From Frankia alni ACN14a (GTDB lineage Bacteria; Actinomycetota; Actinomycetes; Frankiales; Frankiaceae): DNA of 64,000 bases. Made by a program: the position numbers and the translations under genes. The notes below the pieces were generated by a model. The model worked only from the letters and a program-made list of their open reading frames with translations, made no database searches and had not been told where the DNA came from. The DNA is taken from the NCBI RefSeq assembly GCF_000058485.1, contig NC_008278.1:2474962-2538961 (forward strand). Direction: 5' to 3'. Shown here piece by piece: positions 36,612 through 45,017 of this stretch. How positions within the stretch are numbered: position 1 is the first letter of the stretch; each line of letters opens with the position of its first letter.

Positions 36612-36673
36612 CCGGCCATCCTGCGGTGCAACCCTGCCATCCGCCGTCATGGTTTTCGGCCTAGCATCCCGGG

Positions 36674-37936
36674 GTGCGATCGAGCCGGTTGACCGCGTTG
36701 CTGCTGCATCTGCAGGCCGTGCGGCGGGCGACGGCGGCGCAGCTGGCCGCCGAGCTGGAGGTGTCCGTCCGCACGGTGCACCGTGACATCGCGGCGTTGC
36801 AGGACGCCGGCGTGCCGCTGTGGACCGAGCCGGGGCGGGCCGGCGGGGTGCGGCTGATGGACGGCTGGCGGACCAGCCTCGACGGGCTCACCGGCGACGA
36901 GGCGGCGGCCCTGCTGCTGATCGGCGCCGGGCCCGAGGTGCTCGCCGGGCTGGGGCTTGCCGGGATCGCCGCGGCCGCGCGCACGAAGGTCCTGGCCACG
37001 CTGCCGCCGCGGCCCCGCGTCCAGGCGGGGCAGGTCCGCCAGCGGTTCCTGCTCGACGCGCCGGGCTGGTTCCACCGCGAGGAGGCCGTGCCGCACCTGG
37101 CCACGCTCGCCGAGGCGGTGTGGGCCGGGCGCCGCGTCGATCTGCGCTACGCCCGCGTCGGCGACGATCCGGCGGGTGCGGCGGGTGCGGCGGGTGCGGC
37201 GGGTGCGGCGGGTGCGGCGGGTGCGGCGGGTGCGGCGGGTGCGGCCGGCGAGGAGGCGGGGCGGGGGGTGGCGCGGCGGGTCGATCCGCTCGGGCTGGTC
37301 TGCAAGGCGGGCACCTGGTACCTGGCGGCCCGCCACCGGGGCGACGTCCGCAGCTACCGGGTCGGGCGGATCTCCCAGGCCAACCTGCGGGCCGAGACGT
37401 TCGACCGGCCGGACGGCTTCGACCTCGCCGCCTGGTGGCGGGCGGGCAGCGACGAGTTCGCCCGCTCCCTGCTGCGCTGGACCTGCCGGCTGCGGCTGTC
37501 CCCGGCGGGGTTGCGCGGCCTGCGGCACGCCGTCGACCCGGTCGCCGCCCGCGCTGCCCTCGCCGGCGCCTCGCCGCCGGACGGCGACGGCTGGCGGGTG
37601 GTGGAGCTGGCCACCGAGGGTCCGGAGGTGGCGCTGTCCCAGTTGTCGGCGCTCGGCGACGGGGTCGAGGTGCTCTCGCCGGCGGAGCTGCGCGCCGCCC
37701 TCGCCGCGACCGGGCGGCGCATCGCCGCCCGCAACGCCCCGGCTTCCGGCGGCGCGAGTCGGGGTGAGGTCGGGGATCGAGGTCGTGACGGGGAGCGGGG
37801 GGAAGGTGGGGAACGGGGCGGCGATCAGGGCGAAGGTGACGAGAACTGCGTGGTCGCACGTTTGTCAGGCGGGCCCGGGGAGGTCGCGGGACCGGTACCT
37901 TCTCGGAAAGGCAGTTCGAGGGAGGTCGCGCCATAA
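36674..37936 (+). CDS. WYL-domain transcriptional regulator
   Basis: A 420-aa DeoR/YafY-type regulator. The HTH is at residues 1-60 (LTALLLHLQAVRRATAAQLA, VSVRTVHRDIAALQDAGVPL), followed by the WYL domain (about 145-290) with RRVDPLGLVCKAGTWYLAAR and a C-terminal WCX-like part (about 265-350). A GAA tripeptide repeat of eight copies (37171-37242) interrupts the first WYL strands. The tail (residues 355-420) is Gly/Glu/Arg-rich and disordered. WYL proteins bind nucleotides or ssDNA and regulate defence or stress genes in many bacteria. The stop TAA overlaps an ATA that may start the next gene. Confidence 0.9.
   Translation: MRSSRLTALLLHLQAVRRATAAQLAAELEVSVRTVHRDIAALQDAGVPLWTEPGRAGGVRLMDGWRTSLDGLTGDEAAALLLIGAGPEVLAGLGLAGIAAAARTKVLATLPPRPRVQAGQVRQRFLLDAPGWFHREEAVPHLATLAEAVWAGRRVDLRYARVGDDPAGAAGAAGAAGAAGAAGAAGAAGAAGEEAGRGVARRVDPLGLVCKAGTWYLAARHRGDVRSYRVGRISQANLRAETFDRPDGFDLAAWWRAGSDEFARSLLRWTCRLRLSPAGLRGLRHAVDPVAARAALAGASPPDGDGWRVVELATEGPEVALSQLSALGDGVEVLSPAELRAALAATGRRIAARNAPASGGASRGEVGDRGRDGERGEGGERGGDQGEGDENCVVARLSGGPGEVAGPVPSRKGSSREVAP
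37171..37242 (+). repeat. Eight perfect 9-bp repeats inside the WYL gene
   Basis: GGCGGGTGC is repeated eight times without change and encodes Gly-Ala-Ala units. The perfection suggests recent expansion and likely length variation; it keeps frame. Confidence 0.95.
37918..37935 (+). promoter_or_regulatory. Strong ribosome binding site spaced for an ATA codon
   Basis: GAGGGAGG (37918-37925) lies seven bases before ATA (37933-37935), the best-spaced codon in the frame of the DUF456 gene. The first normal start codon, GTG 37957, lies 31 bases from the site. Confidence 0.55.
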
Positions 37937-37956
37937 GTACCGGTGAGCTGCTCGCC

Positions 37957-38418
37957 GTGGCCGTGGTGATGGCCGTGGGCCTGGTCGGGATCGTCCTGCC
38001 GGTCCTGCCCGGTCTGGTCCTCGTCTGGGGCGCGGGGCTGTGGTGGGTGATCGCGGACGGCGGCGGGGTGGGCCGCTGGATCGTGCTGGCCCTGATGACG
38101 GCCCTGTTCGTGATCGGCGCACTGACGAAGTACGTCCTGCCCGCGCGGGCCACCGCCGGGCGGGGGGTGCCCTGGCAGAGTCTGCTCCTCGGCGCCGTCT
38201 GCGCGATCATCGGCTTCTTCGTCGTGCCGGTTCTCGGGCTGCTGATCGGCGGGGTCTTCGGCATCTACGTGGCGGAGCTGATCCGCCTCGGCGACTACCG
38301 CACCGCGGGCGGCACCACCTGGGCGGCGATCGTCGCGTTCGGCATCGGCGTGCTCGTCGAACTCGTCGCGGGCGTCGCCATGGCGGCCGTCTGGGCCGTC
38401 GGCGAGCTCGTCCTCTGA
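37957..38418 (+). CDS. DUF456 family membrane protein
   Basis: A protein of 153 aa with four to five membrane helices and the family features VGIVLPVLPGLVLVWGAGLWWV and GFFVVPVLGLLIGGVFGIY. Function unknown. The listed start is GTG 37957, but the ribosome binding site fits ATA 37933, which would add eight residues (ISTGELLA) and complete the first helix. ATA overlaps the TAA stop of the WYL gene (ATAA), the same geometry as the usual ATGA, so a single G-to-A change may have created a rare start. The function of the pair is unknown. Confidence 0.85.
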   Translation: MAVVMAVGLVGIVLPVLPGLVLVWGAGLWWVIADGGGVGRWIVLALMTALFVIGALTKYVLPARATAGRGVPWQSLLLGAVCAIIGFFVVPVLGLLIGGVFGIYVAELIRLGDYRTAGGTTWAAIVAFGIGVLVELVAGVAMAAVWAVGELVL

Positions 38419-38577
38419 ACTTCCCGGTCGGCGGTATCCCGCCCTTGTTCTTCGTGTATTCCGTACAAGGAAATTCCGCTATCTCGGTCGCGGTGCGGAC
38501 GGGCGTTTGACCGGGTGGGCCGTCGCGGTGACGTGACGAGCTGGCGGGCATCGGCCGCCCGGCCGTTCCCGGCCTTG

Positions 38578-38583
38578 CATAAT
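38578..38583 (+). promoter_or_regulatory. CATAAT -10-like element
   Basis: A -10-like hexamer twelve bases before ATG 38595 of the arginine-deiminase-like gene. With no ribosome binding site visible at that ATG, a leaderless transcript is plausible. Confidence 0.4.
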
Positions 38584-38594
38584 GCCGAAATGAA

Positions 38595-39782
38595 ATGTGG
38601 CGGCGCGCGGTGAGCGGACCGATGGTGCTCATCCAGAATCCGACCGTCGTGCAGCCCGTGGAGACGTCGGTGTTCCGGCTTGGGCGGCCCGCCTACGATC
38701 CGGTCCGGGCCGCGGCGGAGTCGGCCGCCGTGCGGGCGGCGCTCGTCGACCTCGGGGTCGAACCCCGCGCGCCGTCGGAGATTCTCGCCGCCCTGCCCCG
38801 CGAGGTCCTGCTCGAACTGGCCGCCCGCGCCGTCAGCGCCGACGACGACGGCCGGCTGTCGGCGGCCCGCGACGTGATGCGCGACTGGTCCGTCCCGGCG
38901 CTCGCCCCGGTCGTACTGCGCCAGCCCCGGCTACTGCTCGACCCCGGCGCCGGTGGCGGCGTGATCGGACCCGACCAACCGGACGAGAGCTACGCCCTGC
39001 GCCCGCTCGCCGGGCTGATGTTCCCCCGCGACCATTACGTCGACCTCGGCGGGGCGATCGCCGTCGGCCGGCTGCGCCGCCGCGACCGGGCCCGGGAGAC
39101 GGTCGTGATGGCGGCGGTCCTGCGCGGCCTGCGGGGACGCTCGGCGGAGGTGCGGGTGCCCGAACCGCTGTTCCTGGCCGGCGGCGATGTCGTCAGCTGC
39201 GACGGCGTCGCCGTCCTCGGCACCGGCGCGCGGACCAGCCCGGCGGCGTGGGGACTGCTGCGCCCGTACCTGCTCGCCGCGTTCGGCCGGGTCGTGCGGG
39301 TCCGCGACGAGCTGCTTCGCGCCGGCGAGCCGCACCTGGATCACTGGCTGGGGCTCGGTCCCGGGATCGCGCTCGTCGCCGCGGACCGGCTGCACGCGCC
39401 CGCCGTCGTCGAGAGTCACGGCGCGGCCAGCCGGGAGACGACCCTCGTCGACGCGTTGCGCAGCATCGAACTGGCCGTCTGCCCGCTGGCTCCGGAGATG
39501 GTCGCCGCGTTCGCCGCGGGGGTGTTCTTCCTGCCGGGCCCGCGCTCCGGGGGTTGGGCGGCGGGCGGCGACGAACCGGCGGCGCTGGTGTCGACGGCCA
39601 GCGCGCCGTGGACCGAGCCGGTGCTGTCCCGGTTCGGCGTGCACACCGTCGCCGTCCCGTTCGACGAGCATCACAAGCAGCTCGGCAGCCTGCACCGCGC
39701 GCTCAACACCGTCCCGGGCACGGCCGTCGGGGAGGATCTCGGCCGGGCGATCAGCCGCTGGTCCTCGAACGCTGTCGCCTGA
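38595..39782 (+). CDS. Arginine deiminase-like protein, probable pseudoenzyme
   Basis: A 395-aa member of the amidinotransferase/arginine deiminase superfamily. Conserved landmarks are PRDHYVDLGG (matching the FTRDP-type motif), FLAGGDVVSCDG (matching EGGD) and HLDHWLGLG (matching HLDTV). In the C-terminal active-site loop the expected RCM/RCL reads HRALNTV, so the nucleophilic Cys is Ala; the Glu of EGGD is also Ala. The Asp and His-Asp motifs remain. It is therefore probably not an active deiminase and may bind substrate or partner. The start at 38595 is supported by a -10-like element; ATG 38622 is possible. Confidence 0.8.
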   Translation: MWRRAVSGPMVLIQNPTVVQPVETSVFRLGRPAYDPVRAAAESAAVRAALVDLGVEPRAPSEILAALPREVLLELAARAVSADDDGRLSAARDVMRDWSVPALAPVVLRQPRLLLDPGAGGGVIGPDQPDESYALRPLAGLMFPRDHYVDLGGAIAVGRLRRRDRARETVVMAAVLRGLRGRSAEVRVPEPLFLAGGDVVSCDGVAVLGTGARTSPAAWGLLRPYLLAAFGRVVRVRDELLRAGEPHLDHWLGLGPGIALVAADRLHAPAVVESHGAASRETTLVDALRSIELAVCPLAPEMVAAFAAGVFFLPGPRSGGWAAGGDEPAALVSTASAPWTEPVLSRFGVHTVAVPFDEHHKQLGSLHRALNTVPGTAVGEDLGRAISRWSSNAVA

Positions 39783-40104
39783 GGCGGCGCGGCAGCCGGC
39801 CGGCCAGTCGACCGCGCCGGCTTGCGGCCCGCTCGCCGGCGACGTCCGGCGGCATCGACGTGGTCGCAGCCGCGGTGTCGGGCGAGTCGGGGGGCGTCGG
39901 GGGTGGCGCGCTCGCGCCGAGGGCCACCCGGGCCTGGAGCCGGGCGCGAATCTCGTCGGGGGAGTAGGCGCCGCGGTGGCGATGGTCGCGGGCGACCAGG
40001 ACGCCGGTCGCCGCCACCCCCGCGAGCCCGGCGACGCCGAGCACCTTCCCCCACCGGGCCAGATGCAGCCCGCCGGGCTGACGCGTCCTTCCAGGCTGCT
40101 GCAC
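39751..40104 (-). CDS. Hypothetical protein with one membrane helix
   Basis: A 117-aa basic protein. A membrane helix (about residues 18-38, WGKVLGVAGLAGVAATGVLV) is followed by HRHRGAYSPDEIRARLQARV, a segment seen in small actinobacterial membrane proteins, and a disordered Arg-rich tail. Its 3' end overlaps that of the arginine deiminase-like gene by 32 bases on the other strand. No function can be assigned. Confidence 0.62.
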   Translation of the reverse strand: MQQPGRTRQPGGLHLARWGKVLGVAGLAGVAATGVLVARDHRHRGAYSPDEIRARLQARVALGASAPPPTPPDSPDTAAATTSMPPDVAGERAASRRGRLAGRLPRRLRRQRSRTSG

Positions 40105-40151
40105 CTCGTCAGGCTACGGCGCGCCCGCCCGGATGGGGCATGCTTGTCGGC

Positions 40152-40793
40152 ATGCCCGATGCGCGGATCGGCCTGACCGACGCCCTGGAGCTGGCCCGCA
40201 CCGGTGACCTGTGGCTGTTCCGTGGTCGCACGGCGGCGGACCGGGCCATCCAGACGACGACGAACAGCCCGGTCAACCACGTCGGCATGGCGATCGCGCT
40301 CGACGACCTCCCCCCGCTGCTGTGGCACGCGGAGCTGGGCAAGGCGTTGCCCGACGTCTGGGCGGGCACGCACCACCGCGGGGTGCAGCTGCACGACCTG
40401 CGGGCGGCCGTGGAGGTCTGGGCGCGCCGCTACGGCCAGCGGGCCTGGCTGCGCCAGCTCTCACCGGTGGTGGGCGCCGAACGGGAGGACGCCGCGCTGC
40501 GGACGATCGCCCGCCTCGACGGCACGCCGTTCCCGTCCACCGCCCAGCTCGCGACGCGCTGGCTGCGCGGACGGTTCCCGCGCCCGCGCCGGGCGGTGTC
40601 CTCGCAGGCGCTGCGGACCGCCTACTGCGCCGAGGTCGTCGCCGTCACCTACGAGGCGATGGGTCTGCTTCCGGCCGGCCGGGCGCCGAACTGGTACGAC
40701 CCGGGCCGGTTCTGGAGCGGGGACGCGCTGGAGCTGCGCGCCGGCTTCACCCTCGGCGGCGAGATCGCCGTCGACCTCACCGCCGGACCCTGA
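40152..40793 (+). CDS. Permuted papain-like amidase-fold protein (YiiX/YaeF type)
   Basis: A 213-aa protein of the circularly permuted NlpC/P60 clan. The catalytic His is in SPVNHVGMAIAL, and the Cys in TAYCAEVVAVTYEAMGLLP; LWLFRGRTAADRAIQ at the N-terminus is the usual first strand. Members of this group cleave or bind amide- or acyl-linked substrates, often lipids or cell wall. It has no signal peptide, so it is likely cytoplasmic. ATG 40140 is an alternative start. Confidence 0.8.
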   Translation: MPDARIGLTDALELARTGDLWLFRGRTAADRAIQTTTNSPVNHVGMAIALDDLPPLLWHAELGKALPDVWAGTHHRGVQLHDLRAAVEVWARRYGQRAWLRQLSPVVGAEREDAALRTIARLDGTPFPSTAQLATRWLRGRFPRPRRAVSSQALRTAYCAEVVAVTYEAMGLLPAGRAPNWYDPGRFWSGDALELRAGFTLGGEIAVDLTAGP

Positions 40794-40886
40794 CCCCACC
40801 CACCGGTGACGGCCCGCGGTCGCGCGCGGGAGCGCGTTGCGGTGCGGCGGTGCGGTGCGGCTCAGTGCGGCTCGGCTGTACCTGGC

Positions 40887-42482
40887 TCAGCGGCGGGCCG
40901 CGGCGGCGGCGCGGCCCAGGGCGCGGCGGGTCTCGACGACGGCGGTGCGCGCTCCAGCGATGTCGCGGCGCGCGGCGGGGCCGGGTGGGGTGCCGCGGGC
41001 GTCGAGCTCGCGGGTCAGCGCGCGTAGGGCCGGTCGACAGGCGAGCAGGGCCTCGACGGCGTCGTACCGATCTGGCCGCAGGGCCCGGCCGGGCCGGCGG
41101 TGACGGCGGAGTCGGTGGGGTGGGCGGGTCAACGCACGGTGCGCCCGCAGCGGCGGGGCGACCTGGGCGAGCTGGTCGAAGGCGGACTCCAGCCGGTCGT
41201 ACGCGTCGGCGAGGGCGGCGCGCATGATCTCCGGTGACGTCCTGTTCGGGCCGGGTGGAGCCGGGCCGCGTGGGCGTGGCACGTGACTGCGGCCCGTCTG
41301 GCAGACGACCAGATAGTCCGTCAGGGCGGCGAGCAGGTCGGCGATCCGGCGGCGCAGGACGTCGCCCGTGCGCACGGGCAGGACGACCCAGGCCGCGGCC
41401 AGACCGATCGCCGCGCCCAGCGCCACCGCGGCCAGCCGCTCCCGCAGCAGCCCCGTTCCGGCCTGCCCGTAGTACCCGTAGAGCAGGGCGAGCACGCCGG
41501 TGACACATGCCGTCCAGTAGGCGTAGGACGCCGAGCGCAGCCACACCCCGAGCGCGAGCAGGACGAAGACGAGCACGATCGACGTGTCGTCGCCGCCGGG
41601 GAAGCGGCCCGCGACGACGGTGGCCGCCGCCGTCCCGACCGCCGCGCCGGCCAGCCGCTGCGCGCAGCGGTAGGCGACGTCGCCGCGGCCGCGGTTGCCG
41701 CTGTGGACCAGATAGGCGGTGAGAACGAGCCAGGACCGGTGCTCGCCGAACACGTGGCGCCCCACGGCGAAGGCCGTCCCGAGAGCCACCGCGAGCTGGA
41801 TCGCCATCCTGGTGCTCGCCGGAAGTCGCCGCCTGCGCCCCGCCGGCCGATCCCGCCGGGGCGACGGGTGGGGCGGGCGGTAGGGCGGGCGGGGCGGGCG
41901 GGGCTGATCTGGTGCGAACAGGCGGGCCTCGGCGTGTCGACCGATCGTCACCCAGCCGATCGCGACCAGCGCGATCGCGACGAGATCGAGCCGTGACGCC
42001 GCGCCCTGCCCGGGCGGCACCGGGGTGACGAGCAGTGCGATGAACGGCAGCGTGGCGAGGCTGCCGGCCCGGGTGCCCACCGGCCCGAACCGCCGTGTCC
42101 AGACGGCGCCGCTGACCGCCGCGGTGAACAGGACCTCGCCCACCGTCCGATGCCGGCGGGACAGGTCGGCGACCTCGCTCGCGAGCAGCGCCACCGACGG
42201 CGTCACGAGCAGCGGCAGCAGCCACGTGGCCCGCGGGCCGGGCTGCCCGACCCGGCCGCCCTGACCGCCTCGCCCGACCCGGCTGAGCGTCAGCGCGAGG
42301 ACAACGCCGATGACGGAGAGACCGGCGGACGCGCCGGTCAGGGCACGCAACGCCAGTGACGTGCCGAAGGTGGCCAGCACAGCGCCCATCGTCACCACCG
42401 CCGCCCGCAGGTCGGCTCGGCGATCGACGGACCGTGATCCCGGGGCGCGAGCCGCCTGGCGGCCCGCGACGATAGTCGTCAC
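40887..42482 (-). CDS. FUSC family membrane transporter
   Basis: A 531-aa protein with two blocks of membrane helices (about residues 26-165 and 215-370) and a C-terminal cytoplasmic helical domain, as in FUSC/aromatic acid exporter proteins. The second block has HRSWLVLTAYLVHSGNRGRGDVAYRCAQR, seen as LTAYLVHSGNRGRG then YRCAQRLAGAAVG, the conserved FUSC signature. It lies divergent to a MarR gene, which probably regulates it. A Pro/Arg-rich linker (about 190-215) separates the halves. Confidence 0.87.
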   Translation of the reverse strand: MTTIVAGRQAARAPGSRSVDRRADLRAAVVTMGAVLATFGTSLALRALTGASAGLSVIGVVLALTLSRVGRGGQGGRVGQPGPRATWLLPLLVTPSVALLASEVADLSRRHRTVGEVLFTAAVSGAVWTRRFGPVGTRAGSLATLPFIALLVTPVPPGQGAASRLDLVAIALVAIGWVTIGRHAEARLFAPDQPRPPRPPYRPPHPSPRRDRPAGRRRRLPASTRMAIQLAVALGTAFAVGRHVFGEHRSWLVLTAYLVHSGNRGRGDVAYRCAQRLAGAAVGTAAATVVAGRFPGGDDTSIVLVFVLLALGVWLRSASYAYWTACVTGVLALLYGYYGQAGTGLLRERLAAVALGAAIGLAAAWVVLPVRTGDVLRRRIADLLAALTDYLVVCQTGRSHVPRPRGPAPPGPNRTSPEIMRAALADAYDRLESAFDQLAQVAPPLRAHRALTRPPHRLRRHRRPGRALRPDRYDAVEALLACRPALRALTRELDARGTPPGPAARRDIAGARTAVVETRRALGRAAAAARR

Positions 42483-42568
42483 AGCGAACTAATCTCCGTC
42501 TCTCGCCAGCGCGAGCCGCATGGTCAACGCATTCGACGGTCCCCCTGAGCCCAAATAATGGTAAGTGA

Positions 42569-42578
42569 TAGCGTGCTA
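42569..42578. promoter_or_regulatory. TAGC-GT-GCTA dyad, candidate MarR operator
   Basis: A 10-bp dyad inside the low-GC strip 42553-42581 between divergent FUSC and MarR genes. MarR proteins often bind such short dyads over the shared promoter. Confidence 0.45.
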
Positions 42579-42608
42579 ACTGTGCGAGCAGGAGAGGTGG
42601 CAGGACAG

Positions 42609-43082
42609 GTGGAGAGCGCGGCGGCGATCCGGCGGGCGGTGACCCGGCTGGGCCGCCGGCTGCGCGCGGAGCGGCCGGCCGGCGCGCTCAACGGGACCAA
42701 GCTGAGCGTGCTCGGCCACCTCTATCGGCTGGGCCCGAGCACCCCGGGGGCGATCGCCGCGGCCGAGCGGCACCAGCCGCAGTCGCTGTCGCGCACGTTC
42801 GCCGAGCTGCAGGCCGCCGGGCTGATCAGCCGGCGCCCCGGGGAACGCGACCGGCGGGCCGCGGTCCTGACGATCACGTCGGTCGGGCGGGAGGCGCTCG
42901 TCCGTGACATGGCGGACCGCGACGCCTGGCTCGCCCAGGCCCTGGACGACTGCACGGCGGCCGAGGTGAACCTGCTGCGGATCGCCGCCGGCCTGCTCGA
43001 ATCGCTGGCGGATCGCCCGGTGGACCTGCGCGACCTCGCGGGCGGCACCGACCCGGGCACCGTCGGTGAGCAGTCGGCATGA
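42609..43082 (+). CDS. MarR family transcriptional regulator
   Basis: A 157-aa MarR protein with the winged-helix region LSVLGHLYRLGPSTPGAIAAAERHQPQSLSRTFAELQ, here cited as GAIAAAERHQPQSLSRTFAE, and the wing RPGERDRRAAVLTITSVG. The frame is open from ATG 42558, but codons before 42609 have A/T third bases unlike the rest, and a purine-rich ribosome binding region lies just before GTG 42609. Its TGA overlaps the ATG of the downstream glycosidase (ATGA), so the two are coupled; it also faces the FUSC gene. Confidence 0.87.
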   Translation: MESAAAIRRAVTRLGRRLRAERPAGALNGTKLSVLGHLYRLGPSTPGAIAAAERHQPQSLSRTFAELQAAGLISRRPGERDRRAAVLTITSVGREALVRDMADRDAWLAQALDDCTAAEVNLLRIAAGLLESLADRPVDLRDLAGGTDPGTVGEQSA

Positions 43083-44530
43083 CCACCCACCGGCAACCGC
43101 CACCGCCCCACACGTCCCCGTCTCCCGCGTCCCCGTCTCTCGCGTCCCCGTCTCTCGCGTCCCCGTCTCTCGCGTCGGGGTCTCCCGCGTCGTCGAGCGG
43201 TGAGCCGGGCTGGGTGCGCCACGCGGTCTGGTGGCAGGTCTATCCGCTCGGGTTCGCCGGCGCCGACACCACGGGAGCCGACCGGCGGCCCACCCGCGGG
43301 CTCGCCCGGATCGGCGACTGGCTCGACTACGCGGTGCGGCTCGGGGCGTCCGGCCTCGCCCTGGGACCGATCTTCGCGTCCTCGACCCACGGGTACGACA
43401 CGGTCGACCACTTCCGGATCGATCCGCGGCTCGGTGACGACGCCGACTTCGACGATCTCGTCGCCCGTGCCCACGACCGAGGGCTGCGGATCCTGCTCGA
43501 CGGTGTGTTCAACCACGTCGGCCGGGAGCATCCCGCCTTCGCCGCGTCGCCCGGCGGCGGGGACGCGCCACCCCGCCCGGACTGGTTCGTCCCCACGGGC
43601 TCGACCGGACCGGAGGGCCGGCCCGAGTACGCCACCTTCGAGGGCCACGGGGGCCTGGTCACGCTGCGGCACGACAACCCGGCCGTCGCCGACCACGTCA
43701 CCGAGATCATGACCCACTGGCTCGACCGTGGCGCCGACGGCTGGCGGCTCGACGCCGCCTACGCGGTCCCCGCCGACTTCTGGGCGCGGGTGCTGCCGCG
43801 GGTGCGTCACGCCCACCCGGACGCCTACCTGGTCGGCGAGGTCATCCACGGCGACTACCCGGACATCGTCCGCCGCACCGGCCTGGACGCGGTCACCCAG
43901 TACGAGCTGTGGAAGGCGATCTGGAGCTCGCTGAACGACGCCAACCTGTTCGAACTGGCCTGGGCGCTGAGCCGGCACGACGGCTTCCTCGACACGTTCG
44001 TCCCGCTCACCTTCGTCGGCAACCACGACGTCACCCGGCTCGCCAGCCGGCTGCGCGAACCGCGGCACCTGGCCCATGCTCTCGTCGTGCTGTGCACCGT
44101 CGGCGGCACCCCGAGCGTCTACTACGGCGACGAGCAGGCGTTCGTCGGCGTCAAGGAGGACCGCATCGGCGGTGACGACGCGGTTCGTCCCGCGTTTCCC
44201 GCCGGCGCGGACGAGCTCGCCCCCTACGGCTGGCCGATCTACCGGTTGCACCAGGACCTCGTCGGCCTGCGGCGGCGTCACCCCTGGCTGCACGCCGCCC
44301 GCACCCGTCCGCTGCACCTGGCCAACGAGCAGCTCGTCTACGAGGCGAGCGCCGAGGGCCAGCGCCTGTTCGTCGCGCTCAACCTGGCCGACGACCCGGC
44401 CGACTGCCCCGCACCCGGCGCCACGCGGCTTCTCGCCGGCCCGGCGGACCTGGTCCACCCCGGCACCGAGCAGGCCCTCGCCCGCCTACCTTCCCTCGGC
44501 TGGGCCGTCCTCGCCCCCGCCGACCACTGA
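43079..44530 (+). CDS. GH13 alpha-amylase family glycosidase
   Basis: A 483-aa glycoside hydrolase of family 13. After a Ser/Pro-rich N-terminus with ASPSL repeats (residues 12-38), the barrel shows LDGVFNHVG, GWRLDAAYAV (nucleophile Asp), YLVGEVIHGDY (acid/base Glu) and FVGNHDVTRL (third Asp); the triad is complete. A C-terminal beta-domain ends the protein. No signal peptide, so it acts inside the cell, perhaps on maltodextrins or trehalose-related glucans (inference). It starts inside the MarR stop codon. Confidence 0.9.
   Translation: MTTHRQPPPPHTSPSPASPSLASPSLASPSLASGSPASSSGEPGWVRHAVWWQVYPLGFAGADTTGADRRPTRGLARIGDWLDYAVRLGASGLALGPIFASSTHGYDTVDHFRIDPRLGDDADFDDLVARAHDRGLRILLDGVFNHVGREHPAFAASPGGGDAPPRPDWFVPTGSTGPEGRPEYATFEGHGGLVTLRHDNPAVADHVTEIMTHWLDRGADGWRLDAAYAVPADFWARVLPRVRHAHPDAYLVGEVIHGDYPDIVRRTGLDAVTQYELWKAIWSSLNDANLFELAWALSRHDGFLDTFVPLTFVGNHDVTRLASRLREPRHLAHALVVLCTVGGTPSVYYGDEQAFVGVKEDRIGGDDAVRPAFPAGADELAPYGWPIYRLHQDLVGLRRRHPWLHAARTRPLHLANEQLVYEASAEGQRLFVALNLADDPADCPAPGATRLLAGPADLVHPGTEQALARLPSLGWAVLAPADH
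43125..43185 (+). repeat. 15-bp in-frame minisatellite in the GH13 gene
   Basis: About four copies of a 15-bp unit (CGCGTCCCCGTCTCT and near variants) encode the Ala-Ser-Pro-Ser-Leu repeats at the N-terminus, before the catalytic domain. Confidence 0.85.
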
Positions 44531-44574
44531 CCCTCAGCCGCCACTGACCCTCAGCCGCCACTGACCCTCAGCCG
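44524..44574. repeat. Three perfect 17-bp tandem repeats at convergent gene ends
   Basis: CCACTGACCCTCAGCCG is repeated three times (44524-44540, 44541-44557, 44558-44574). The first copy holds the GH13 stop and the last the stop of the minus-strand DUF6204 gene, so repeat number changes would not alter either protein. Confidence 0.95.
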
Positions 44575-44924
44575 CCGCGGGTCGCGGCGCGCCGGCCGCG
44601 GGCGCCCAGCGGAGCGTCGGACAGGTCCTCGGCCAGCGACCGGAGGTTCTTGTGCCGGTAGCCGCGCTCGGCGAGCCAGGCCTGCGCGGACGCCTGCGCG
44701 CGGGCGGTCGCCGCCGCCAGGTCCTCGGCCCGCTCGCCGTGTGCCAGGAAGCGGAACGTGAAGAACGGCCGGGCGGCGATGTCGTAGGTCAGGCTGCCCT
44801 CGGGTGTGAACGCGGCCTGCAGGATGTCGTGCTCCGCCGCCCGGGCCAGCAGTTCGGCGCGCTGGTCGGCGCTCAGCCCGTCGAAGGCACCGCGCACGGT
44901 GATGCGGAAGGTACGGGAGCTCAC
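44568..44924 (-). CDS. DUF6204 family protein
   Basis: A 118-aa protein. The core TFRITVRGAFDGLSADQRAEL, shortened here as RITVRGAFDGLSADQRAE, with FTPEGSLTYD and FFTFRFLAHGER, matches small actinobacterial DUF6204 proteins. Function unknown. GTG 44924 gives the usual length; the frame stays open to 45014 with non-conserved residues. It overlaps the tandem repeat at its 3' end. Confidence 0.78.
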   Translation of the reverse strand: MSSRTFRITVRGAFDGLSADQRAELLARAAEHDILQAAFTPEGSLTYDIAARPFFTFRFLAHGERAEDLAAATARAQASAQAWLAERGYRHKNLRSLAEDLSDAPLGARGRRAATRGG

Positions 44925-45017
44925 GGGCCGATCCCACCACATCCCGCCGGGATGTCCAGCGCATTCCTCGGCGCCCGGGCGGCGCGGGGAAAACAGGGCG
45001 CGGGCGTAACGCACAGG

